Positions 51,287-58,780 of a DNA stretch of 64,000 bases are shown one piece after another. The translations under genes were made by a program, and so were the position numbers. Numbering within the stretch: the first letter of the stretch is position 1; every line of letters begins with the position of its first letter. The notes beneath the pieces are model-generated. The model was not told the DNA's origin, made no database searches, and was given only the letters and a program-made list of their open reading frames with translations. Source of the DNA: DASQQQ01 sp036390995 (GTDB taxonomy: Bacteria > Actinomycetota > UBA4738 > HRBIN12); the NCBI GenBank assembly GCA_036390995.1, contig DASWAT010000064.1:23252-87251 (forward strand). The letters are read 5' to 3'.

Positions 51287-52254
51287 CACGCCCCCGCGAC
51301 GCCGAGGGGGACGGGCACCTGGTCGAGGATCGATCGGACGATCTCGGTCCCGCGCCCCGTGGCCGACGCTCCGACGCTTCGCAGGACCAGCCGGTGGCCG
51401 AGCACGGCCGGTGCGAGCGCCTTCACGTCGTCGGGCAGGACGAACGTCCGGCCCTCGGCAACCGCCCGGGCCTGCGCCGTGCGGGTCAGCCACAGCATCG
51501 ACCGCGGCGAGGCGCCGAGCACGACCTCCGGGTGGGCCCGAGTGGCCTGGACGAGCATCACGACGTAGTCCACCACCCCCGGCTCGACGTGCACGGACCG
51601 CACCACGTGCTGATGCGCGGTCACCTCACCGGCGGAGAGCACCGGCAACAGGTCCTCGATCGGGTGCCTCAGCATCTGGCGGCGGACGATCTCCTTCGCG
51701 GCGTCGTGGCCGGGGTAGCCGACCCGCACGGTCATCGCGAACCGGTCGAGCTGCCCCTCGGGCAACGGATACGTGCCGTGCTGCTCGACCGGGTTCTCGG
51801 TGGCGATCAGCAGGTAGGGCCGGGGAAGCTCGTGCGTCACGTTCTCCACCGTGACCTGCCGTTCCTCCATCGGCTCCAGCAGGGCCGACTGCGTCCGCGG
51901 CGTGGTCCGGTTGACCTCGTCCACCAGCACGACGTTGGCGAAGATCGGCCCGGGGACGAACCGGAACTCCTTCGCGTCCTGGTCGTAAACGGAGATGCCG
52001 GTGAGGTCGGAGGGCAGCAGGTCGGGTGTCGCCTGGACCCGGCTGAAGCTGCCGTCGATCGAGGCCGCGATGGCCCGAGCCAGCATGGTCTTGCCCACGC
52101 CGGGGACGCCCTCCAGCAGCAGGTTGCCCTCGGCGAACAAACAGATCACGGCGTCCTCGACGGCTTCGCGGCCGGCGATCACGCGCTCAACGTTGTCGAC
52201 CACGCGGCGGAGCGCGGCCGAGGTCTGCGCCAGGTCGAGTGGGGCGGTGGGCAT
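51286..52254 (-). CDS. MoxR-family AAA+ ATPase (second MoxR operon)
   Basis: 322-residue ATPase. Walker A is EGVPGVGKT near residues 48-56, Walker B is VVLVDEVNRT, sensor 1 lies in IATENPVEQHGTYPLPEGQLDRF. The tail has LGASPRSMLWLTRTAQA and LPDDVKALAPAVLGHRLVL. Compared with the paralogue at 1181 it is the more typical MoxR of transglutaminase operons. It is the first gene of its operon; no promoter box at leaderless spacing was seen. Confidence 0.9.
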   Translation of the reverse strand: MPTAPLDLAQTSAALRRVVDNVERVIAGREAVEDAVICLFAEGNLLLEGVPGVGKTMLARAIAASIDGSFSRVQATPDLLPSDLTGISVYDQDAKEFRFVPGPIFANVVLVDEVNRTTPRTQSALLEPMEERQVTVENVTHELPRPYLLIATENPVEQHGTYPLPEGQLDRFAMTVRVGYPGHDAAKEIVRRQMLRHPIEDLLPVLSAGEVTAHQHVVRSVHVEPGVVDYVVMLVQATRAHPEVVLGASPRSMLWLTRTAQARAVAEGRTFVLPDDVKALAPAVLGHRLVLRSVGASATGRGTEIVRSILDQVPVPLGVAGA

Positions 52255-52355
52255 CCCTTCCCGTTTCCATCGACGGGGTCCCCGCCCCGCTTGACCAGCC
52301 TAGCCGGTCCCGACCGTTCGCACGCCGGGGGGCCGCGGCCGGGCTTCGGCCCGGC

Positions 52356-53147
52356 TCAGTTGCCGGTGGCCAGCGTGCCGGCGAAGACCTGCCACGCGAG
52401 GATCGACTTCGCCACGAGGCTGAGCAGGACGTACACCGACTCCCCGACCAGGTAGTTCCGCCACGGCCCGATCCGCTTGTACTGCAGGTACATGTTGATC
52501 GCGAAGCTGTTGAAGAAGACGAACAGCGAGACGAAGATGCCGTAGACGAAGCCGGGTGGGTTCGCCGCCGTCGTCGGGCTGATCAGGTAGATCCCGATCG
52601 CGATCCACGGCACGATCCCCGCGAGGCACCCGAGCCAGAACGGAAGGAGCCGGCCGCCGGGCTCCTCGTAGTGCTCCTGCACCAGGCCGAACAGGATCAT
52701 CGCGGCGTTCACGCCGAACAACGCGACGAGCGCCGCGACGTCCGAGATGCCGGTGATCATCGCGATCAGCACCACCATCACCGACGCGCTCACCGAGTAC
52801 TCGATCCACCGGGCGTCGTTCCGGTTCCGCTCGAGGTTGCGCCGGTACCAGTCGAACACGCCCGGCGAAGCGATCAGCCAATGGGCGATCGCCGAGAGGA
52901 ACACGAACGCCGCCACGCCCCACGCGATCCGCACGTCGAACAACGTCTCGGGGACGCCGGGGTTCGAGCCCGGCGGTCCTTCGAGGAACGAGGCCGTGAC
53001 CGGAAGCGAGGATCCGTTCGAAAGGAGCAGGATCGCAACGCCCTGCGCGGCGTGGAAGAAGCCCATGAGCACGTTGTATCGGCGCAGGCGCCGCATCCTG
53101 CCATCGACGTCGGTGTCGCCCCGTCGAGGGATCGCCTCGGTCTCCAT
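52356..53147 (-). CDS. Heliorhodopsin
   Basis: 263-residue seven-helix retinal protein of the heliorhodopsin group, inverted in the membrane relative to ordinary rhodopsins. Diagnostic residues correspond closely to the characterised heliorhodopsin 48C12: H32, H89, counterion E116 (RWIEYSVSASVM) and the retinal Schiff-base lysine K247 (SLVAKSILAWQVFAGTL). It also has the GPWRNYLVGESVYVLLSL helix. The first three match 48C12 H23, H80 and E107 with a constant offset of nine. It is not a proton pump by family; a light-sensing or enzyme-regulating role is suspected. ATG 53147 is leaderless. Confidence 0.93.
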   Translation of the reverse strand: METEAIPRRGDTDVDGRMRRLRRYNVLMGFFHAAQGVAILLLSNGSSLPVTASFLEGPPGSNPGVPETLFDVRIAWGVAAFVFLSAIAHWLIASPGVFDWYRRNLERNRNDARWIEYSVSASVMVVLIAMITGISDVAALVALFGVNAAMILFGLVQEHYEEPGGRLLPFWLGCLAGIVPWIAIGIYLISPTTAANPPGFVYGIFVSLFVFFNSFAINMYLQYKRIGPWRNYLVGESVYVLLSLVAKSILAWQVFAGTLATGN

Positions 53148-53153
53148 GTCCCC

Positions 53154-53159
53154 ACGGTA
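53154..53159 (-). promoter_or_regulatory. -10 box TACCGT of the heliorhodopsin gene
   Basis: On the minus strand TACCGT ends six bases before ATG 53147, with no ribosome-binding sequence. Confidence 0.5.
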
Positions 53160-53283
53160 CCGGATGCCCCGCGCCCGATCCTATGCATCGCTGCATGGCT
53201 TCAGGAGCCTCGCTCGGCGGGCGCCCGGCGGGCGCCGCTCGGTTCGGAGGCTCGGCTGGGGTGAACACGCGCATGGGGTCCAG

Positions 53284-53289
53284 TAGCGT
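53284..53289 (+). promoter_or_regulatory. -10 box TAGCGT of the acetyltransferase gene
   Basis: TAGCGT ends six bases before ATG 53296; no ribosome site. The gap to the divergent heliorhodopsin start is 148 bases. Confidence 0.45.
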
Positions 53290-53295
53290 GAACGT

Positions 53296-54150
53296 ATGCG
53301 TGTCGTTCGCACCGACGACGCGGCGGCGTTCCTGGGCTTGGCCGGCCCGCTGCTTCACCGCGACGAGGCGCGCAACAACCTGATCCTGGGGATCGCCGCC
53401 ACCATGGTGGCCGACCCGAAGGCCTACGAGGCGCACGACGGATGGGTCGTGCTGGACCCCGACCCGGTTGCGGCCGCCATCCGAACCCCGCCGCGGCACC
53501 TCGTTCTGGGAGACCCGGCCGAGCTCGACGCGATGGCCGTCCTGGCCGATGCCGTCCGCGAGGACGTCCCGAACCTTCCCGGCGTGACCGGCACCCGCCC
53601 GGGCGTCGACGCGTTCGTGGCCGCGTGGACGACGGCGACGGGGCAGACCGCTCGAACCCTCATGCGTCAGGGGGTGTACGCGCTCGAGCACGTGGTCGAC
53701 GTGCCGAGGGCGGGCGGAGTCCCGCGGCTGGCGACGCGCCGCGACCGCGATCTGGTGGTCGGATGGATGGCGGCGTTCGCTCGCGAGGCGACACCCGAGG
53801 ACGAGATCATCGAGGAAGAGCTCGTGCGGTTCCTCGAGGGCCGCCTGGAGAGCGAGGACGCCGGCTATCGCCTGTGGGTCGTCGGCGAGAAACCCGTGTC
53901 GCTGGCCGGCTACCAGGCGGCCACGGGGACCGGGATGCGCGTGGGTCCCGTGTACACCCCGCCCGAGCAACGGCAGCAGGGCTACGCCACGAGCCTCGTC
54001 GCCGAGCTCAGCCGCCACCTCCTCGAGCGCGGCTACCGCGCCTGCTACCTGTACACCGACCTCGACAACCCCACGCCGAACGAGATCTACGAGTCGATCG
54101 GCTATCGGCAGGTGGCCGAGTCCCGGATGGTCGCGTTCGAGGCGCCCTAG
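53296..54150 (+). CDS. GNAT-family acetyltransferase
   Basis: 284 residues. The N-terminal half (RTDDAAAFLGLAGPLLHRDEARNN and following) is a GNAT-like domain without the acetyl-CoA motif. The C-terminal half has the functional loop VYTPPEQRQQGYATSLVAELSRHLLERG and ends LYTDLDNPTPNEIYESIGY. This two-part layout is common in actinobacterial predicted acetyltransferases. Leaderless ATG. It converges on the FAD oxidoreductase with a four-base overlap at 54147-54150. Substrate unknown. Confidence 0.82.
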   Translation: MRVVRTDDAAAFLGLAGPLLHRDEARNNLILGIAATMVADPKAYEAHDGWVVLDPDPVAAAIRTPPRHLVLGDPAELDAMAVLADAVREDVPNLPGVTGTRPGVDAFVAAWTTATGQTARTLMRQGVYALEHVVDVPRAGGVPRLATRRDRDLVVGWMAAFAREATPEDEIIEEELVRFLEGRLESEDAGYRLWVVGEKPVSLAGYQAATGTGMRVGPVYTPPEQRQQGYATSLVAELSRHLLERGYRACYLYTDLDNPTPNEIYESIGYRQVAESRMVAFEAP

Positions 54151-55739
54151 GACTTCTTCAGGTCGGCCAGGATCTCGCGCACGGCGTTCGCGCCCGGAGC
54201 CCCCGTCACGCCGCCTCCCGGATGGGCCCCCGAGCCGCACAGGTACAGCCCCTCGATCCCGAACCGGTACCGCGCGTGTCCCAGCAGCGGCCGCCAGGCG
54301 AAGAACTGGTCCAGGCCGGGCTCGGCGTGCAACGGATGGCCCTGCGGGAGGCCGTACTCGGCTTCGAGGTCGACCGGGGTGAGCACCTGCGTAGCGGTGA
54401 CGAGCTTGGAGAACCCCGGCGCGTACCGCTCGAGCGTGTCGATCACCAGATCGCCTACCCGCTTGCCCTCGGCCTTCCAGTCGCCGTCGCGCAGCGCGTG
54501 GGGCGTCCACTGGACGATCACGCTCGCCACGTGGGTGCCCTCGGGCGCGAGCGACGGATCCGACAGCGAGGGGATCGTCACCTCGAGGAACGGCTCCTCG
54601 CTGATCCGCCCGTACTTCGACGCGTCGAACGCCCTCTCCACGTAGTCGACGCTCGGCGCGATCAAGATCCGGCCCTTCAGGCGATCCGGATCGTCCGCCC
54701 CCGCGAACACCGGGAGCTCCGACAACGCGAGGTTCACCTTCGAGACCACGCCGGGCGTGCGGATGTTCTTCGCCCGCCACACCAGATGTGGACCCAGCAC
54801 CACGGGATCCACGAGCTTGGTGAGCGTCCGCTTCGGGTCGGCGTTCGAGATCACGGCCGTCGCCCGGAGCTCCTCGCCGGAGCCCAGAGCAACGCCCACC
54901 GCGCGGTGGTCCTCCGTGAGGACCTGGGCCACCTCGGCGCCGGTGCGGATCTCCGCCCCGAACGAGCGCGCCGCCTCGGCCAGGGCCTCGGCCAGCGCGC
55001 CGGGCCCGCCCCTGGCGAACGTCGACTGCCCGGCCGCCCCGCCGTCGTTGCCGGCGGAGTCCGAGAGCAGGACGAAGGCCGTACCGGCGGACCACGGTCC
55101 CATCGCCGCGTACAGCACGGCGCGCGACGCGATCGCGCCACGGACGGCGTCGGTCTCGAAGCTCTCGGCCACCAGGTCGGCCACCGCCATCGGCAGGACG
55201 CGGGTGGTCTCCCGCGCCGCCTTCTTGCCGAGGTCGCGGAACGCCCTGCCGGCGCGAAGCCCGGTGAGCAGGTCGGCGAACGTCAGGTGCTTCACGTCGG
55301 GCGGTGTGGCCGCGTTGAGGTACGCGAGGAAGCTCGCGACGGAGCGCACGCGCCTGTCGAACCCCGGATACGCGTCGGCGTCGTGCGTCGACCGGGAGCG
55401 CAGCTCCTGCGCCGTGCGCACGGGGTCGGCCCACAGCGTGAGCGCCGAACCATCCGGCTGCGGCGCGAACACGCGGATCGCCGGCTCGATCGGCGTGAAT
55501 CCGTGGCGGGTCAAGCCGAGGTCGCGAACGACCGAGGCGCGCAGGCGCCCCACCGTGTGGGCCACCCCCGGCGCCCTCACGCCCGGTGCGAGCTCGACCG
55601 TGTCGAGCACTCCACCGACCCGGTCGCGACGCTCGAGCACCAGGACCCGCCGGCCCGCCTTCGCCAGGTAGCCGGCGGCGACCAGCCCGTTGTGGCCGCC
55701 GCCGATCATGATCGCGTCGTACCGGGTCTGCGCCATCAT
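54147..55739 (-). CDS. FAD-dependent phytoene-dehydrogenase-like oxidoreductase (second of a pair)
   Basis: 530 residues of the PYROXD2/phytoene-desaturase-like group. The FAD-binding Rossmann motif is IMIGGGHNGLVAAGYLAKAG with the acidic ribose contact LVLERRDRVGG. The C-terminal flavin motif is LYLCGSGAHPGGGVTGAPG. The ATGATG start overlaps the preceding gene's stop (ATGA at 55736-55739), so both are co-translated. Typical family members oxidise lipids or isoprenoids; some are mis-annotated as carotenoid enzymes. Role here unknown. Confidence 0.83.
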   Translation of the reverse strand: MMAQTRYDAIMIGGGHNGLVAAGYLAKAGRRVLVLERRDRVGGVLDTVELAPGVRAPGVAHTVGRLRASVVRDLGLTRHGFTPIEPAIRVFAPQPDGSALTLWADPVRTAQELRSRSTHDADAYPGFDRRVRSVASFLAYLNAATPPDVKHLTFADLLTGLRAGRAFRDLGKKAARETTRVLPMAVADLVAESFETDAVRGAIASRAVLYAAMGPWSAGTAFVLLSDSAGNDGGAAGQSTFARGGPGALAEALAEAARSFGAEIRTGAEVAQVLTEDHRAVGVALGSGEELRATAVISNADPKRTLTKLVDPVVLGPHLVWRAKNIRTPGVVSKVNLALSELPVFAGADDPDRLKGRILIAPSVDYVERAFDASKYGRISEEPFLEVTIPSLSDPSLAPEGTHVASVIVQWTPHALRDGDWKAEGKRVGDLVIDTLERYAPGFSKLVTATQVLTPVDLEAEYGLPQGHPLHAEPGLDQFFAWRPLLGHARYRFGIEGLYLCGSGAHPGGGVTGAPGANAVREILADLKKS

Positions 55740-57334
55740 GCCACCGCCCTCCGGCTCGACCCCTTCAGGACCTCCAGCGCGGCCAGACGGCCGGGCGCGC
55801 CCATGATGCCGCCGCCCGGATGCGCGGCCGAGCCGCAGATCCACAGGTCCTTGATCGGCGTCCGATACCTCGCCCAGCCCGGCACCGGACGGTTGAAGAA
55901 CAGCTGCTCCAGCGAGAGCTCGCCCTGAAAGATGTTGCCCTCCGTGAGTCCCGTCATCTCCTCGATGTCGAGCGGCGTGAGGAACTGCTTGTGGAGGATG
56001 TGGTCGCGGATCTTCGGGAACCGCTCCTCGAGCGTGTCGATGACGGTCTCGCCGAACCGCTCCCGCATCTGGTCGTCCCACACCCTGCCGTCGGCCAGGT
56101 GGTACGGCGCGTACTGCACGAAGCAGCTCACGATGTGCTTGCCGGGCGGGGCCATCGACGGGTCCACGAGCGTGGGGATGATCATGTCGACGTACGGGCG
56201 CGAGCTGAACATGCCGTACTTCGCCTCGTCGTACGCCCGCTCCATGTAGTCCACCCCGGGCGAGAAGCTGATCGCGCCGCGCAGCCATTCCCCCTTCCCG
56301 GGCTTGCACGCGAGCTCGGGAAGCCCGTCGAGCGCGAGGTTCACCTTGCCCGAGGAGCCACGGTACTTGTAGCGCTTGACCTCGCGCAGGAAGTCGTCGT
56401 CGAGGTGCACGGGATCCATGAGCTTCACGAAGGTCCAGTTCGAGTCCAGGCTCGACAGCACGACATCGGCCTCGATCTCCTCCCCGGACTCGAGCGTGAC
56501 GCCGGTGGCGCGCCCGTTCCGCACGTCGATCCGGGCGACGGGAGCCTCCATCCGGATCTCGGCCCCCAGCGCGCGGGCGGCGCTGCCGATGGCCTCCGAG
56601 ATCCCCCCGGTGCCGCCCTTCGGCACGCCCCAGGCGCGGAAGGCGCCGTCGATCTCGCCCATGTAATGGTGGAGGAGCACATACGCGGTGCCGGGCGACT
56701 GGATGCCCTGGTACGTGCCGATGATGCCCGAGGCCGACATGGTCGCGATCAGCGGGTCGGTCTCGAACCACTGGCGGAGGAAGTCCGTGGCGCTCATCGT
56801 CATGAGCTGGACGAACGTGGACTGCAGACGCGGCGACAGGTTGCGGAAGCTCTTCGCCAGCGGCACGAGCGGTGTCCAGTCGAACGGGTTCATCGTTCCG
56901 GGGTCCGGAGGCACGACCGACAGGATCGGCTTGATGAACCGAGCCATGTCGACCATCAGCTGCCCGTACTCCTCGTAGGCCTCGGCGTCGCTCTTCGACC
57001 ACCGGCGCAGCTCTCGGATGGTCTTCCCGTGGTCGTTCACGCGCCACAGGTGGTCGTCGTCCAGCGGGGTGATCGTGCCGTCCAGTGGCAGGATCTCCAG
57101 GCCGTGGGACGGGAGGTTCAGCTCGCGGATGATCTCGGGCCGGAGCAGCGACACCACGTAGGAGAACTCCGAGAAGCGGAAGCCGGGGAAGACCTCCTCG
57201 GTGACGGCGGCGCCGCCCAGCACGTGGCGTCGTTCGAGCACGAGGACCGTGCGGCCCGCGCGGGCCAGGTAGGCCGCCGCGGTGAGGCCGTTGTGGCCTC
57301 CGCCGATCACCACCGCGTCGTAGCGATGTGCCAC
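55736..57334 (-). CDS. FAD-dependent phytoene-dehydrogenase-like oxidoreductase (first of a pair)
   Basis: 532-residue paralogue of the downstream oxidoreductase. The FAD site is VVIGGGHNGLTAAAYLARAG and LVLERRHVLGG. The C-terminal motif LWICGSAAHPGGGIMGAPG is conserved. The middle contains GVPKGGTGGISEAIGSAARALGAEIRMEA, the substrate-domain loop. GTG 57334 is preceded by GGAGGGAGC. It diverges from the GcvT-like gene across 208 bases. Having two coupled paralogues suggests a heterodimer or a two-step oxidation; this is inference. Confidence 0.85.
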   Translation of the reverse strand: MAHRYDAVVIGGGHNGLTAAAYLARAGRTVLVLERRHVLGGAAVTEEVFPGFRFSEFSYVVSLLRPEIIRELNLPSHGLEILPLDGTITPLDDDHLWRVNDHGKTIRELRRWSKSDAEAYEEYGQLMVDMARFIKPILSVVPPDPGTMNPFDWTPLVPLAKSFRNLSPRLQSTFVQLMTMSATDFLRQWFETDPLIATMSASGIIGTYQGIQSPGTAYVLLHHYMGEIDGAFRAWGVPKGGTGGISEAIGSAARALGAEIRMEAPVARIDVRNGRATGVTLESGEEIEADVVLSSLDSNWTFVKLMDPVHLDDDFLREVKRYKYRGSSGKVNLALDGLPELACKPGKGEWLRGAISFSPGVDYMERAYDEAKYGMFSSRPYVDMIIPTLVDPSMAPPGKHIVSCFVQYAPYHLADGRVWDDQMRERFGETVIDTLEERFPKIRDHILHKQFLTPLDIEEMTGLTEGNIFQGELSLEQLFFNRPVPGWARYRTPIKDLWICGSAAHPGGGIMGAPGRLAALEVLKGSSRRAVA

Positions 57335-57542
57335 CGCTCCCTCCTCCCATCCGTGGACCGGGGACCGCTACGTCAACGCGGTCCCGCGCCGACACGCCGA
57401 CGCCATGCTAGGCCGGGCAACCCCCGCCGACCATCGGGGCCTTGACCACAGGTCAGAGGGAGCGCCCCAACCGAGGGGTCGGGCGGGTTCGGCCGCGTGC
57501 ATACTCTACGCAGGCACTCCACGCGGTCGAGAGGAGGGCGTC

Positions 57543-58733
57543 GTGAGCGTCGGCACCGCGTTCCATCCGCGAACCTCGCAGCTCAATCAGAAGATGTCCT
57601 GGGGGGAATGGTCCGGCTACTTCTCGGCCCAGGTCTACGCCGACTTCCACGACATCGAGTACAACGCCATCCGCGAGGCGGCTGCGCTCATCGACGTGAG
57701 CCCGCTCTACAAGTACGTGGTCTCCGGCCCCGATGCCACGAGGCTCGTCGACCGCGTGATGACCCGTGACGCGTCCAAGCTGGCCCTCGACCAGGTGATG
57801 TACACCCCGTGGTGCGACGAGCGGGGCAAGGTGATCGACGACGGCACGGTGACGCGGCGCAAGGACCAGGAGTACTTCTGGACGGCCGCGGATCCGTCCT
57901 ACCGGTGGTTCACGCTGAACGCCCACGGGCTCGACGTCCGGATCGACGACGTCTCCGAGAAGGTCGCGGGGCTGGCGCTCCAGGGCCAGAAGTCGCGTGA
58001 CGTCCTGGAGGCCGTCACGCGGCAGGACTGGAAGGACGTGCGGTACTTCCGGCACCGCCGGACCGAGATCGGCGGCATCGAGGTGAGCGTGACGCGCACC
58101 GGCTACACCGGCGACCTCGGCTACGAGCTGTGGGTCGACGCGGAGGCAGCGGTGGAGGTGTGGGACGCCGTCTGGGAGGCCGGCGAGGCCTTCGGGGTGC
58201 GGCCCGCGGGGATCCATGCCCTCGACGTCTCGCGCGTGGAGGCGGGGCTCGTCCTCATCGAGGCCGACTACACGAGCGCCCGGCACGCCATCAGCGCGGA
58301 GCAGGAGTACTCGCCGTTCGAGATCTCGCTCGGGCGCCTCGTGGACTTCGGCAAGGCCGACTTCGTGGGCAAGCGCGCGCTCGAGATGGAGCAGGCCGAT
58401 GGCGGGCCGGCTCGGCGTCTGGTGGGCCTCGAGCTGGACTGGAACGGGATCGAGGCGCTCTTCGCCAAGCACGACCAGCCGCCCGCCGTGTCGGCCTTCG
58501 TCCACCGCGATCCAGTGCCCGTCTTCAAACAGGGGCGGCGCATCGGCCGGGCCACGAGCATCGTGTGGGGGCCCACCATCAAGAAGATGGTCGGCTTCGG
58601 CTCGGTGCCGCCGTCGAGCGCCGCGCCGGGCTCTCGCCTCTCGGTGGAGTGGACCGTCGAGGGCGAGCGCGGCAAGGTCGGCGCCACGGTCGTCGAGCTC
58701 CCGTTCCTCGACCTCCCTCGCAAGCGCCGGTAG
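57543..58733 (+). CDS. GcvT-like aminomethyltransferase-family protein
   Basis: 396-residue folate-binding protein of the GcvT / dimethylglycine-dehydrogenase C-terminal group, which transfers one-carbon groups to tetrahydrofolate. The segments REAAALIDVSPLYKYVVSGPDA, TRTGYTGDLGYELWVDAEA and LDVSRVEAGLVLIEADY match the T-protein fold, while the end is shorter. GTG 57543 has GAGGAGGG upstream, with a TACTCT box near 57502. With a divergent FAD oxidoreductase pair it could demethylate a methylated amine. Substrate unknown. Confidence 0.84.
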   Translation: MSVGTAFHPRTSQLNQKMSWGEWSGYFSAQVYADFHDIEYNAIREAAALIDVSPLYKYVVSGPDATRLVDRVMTRDASKLALDQVMYTPWCDERGKVIDDGTVTRRKDQEYFWTAADPSYRWFTLNAHGLDVRIDDVSEKVAGLALQGQKSRDVLEAVTRQDWKDVRYFRHRRTEIGGIEVSVTRTGYTGDLGYELWVDAEAAVEVWDAVWEAGEAFGVRPAGIHALDVSRVEAGLVLIEADYTSARHAISAEQEYSPFEISLGRLVDFGKADFVGKRALEMEQADGGPARRLVGLELDWNGIEALFAKHDQPPAVSAFVHRDPVPVFKQGRRIGRATSIVWGPTIKKMVGFGSVPPSSAAPGSRLSVEWTVEGERGKVGATVVELPFLDLPRKRR

Positions 58734-58780
58734 CCTGGCCCGGGCGCGCAGCCCTCGATCGTCTGGGAGAATAGGTAGAC

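Noticed and set aside
53442..55928. 828-residue plus-strand frame
   Set aside because: A shadow running across the acetyltransferase and the antisense side of the FAD oxidoreductase; no recognisable domain.
54147..57334. Carotenoid/retinal cluster for the heliorhodopsin
   Set aside because: The two FAD proteins are PYROXD2-like and no crtB, crtY or beta-carotene dioxygenase is visible, so a retinal pathway is not supported.
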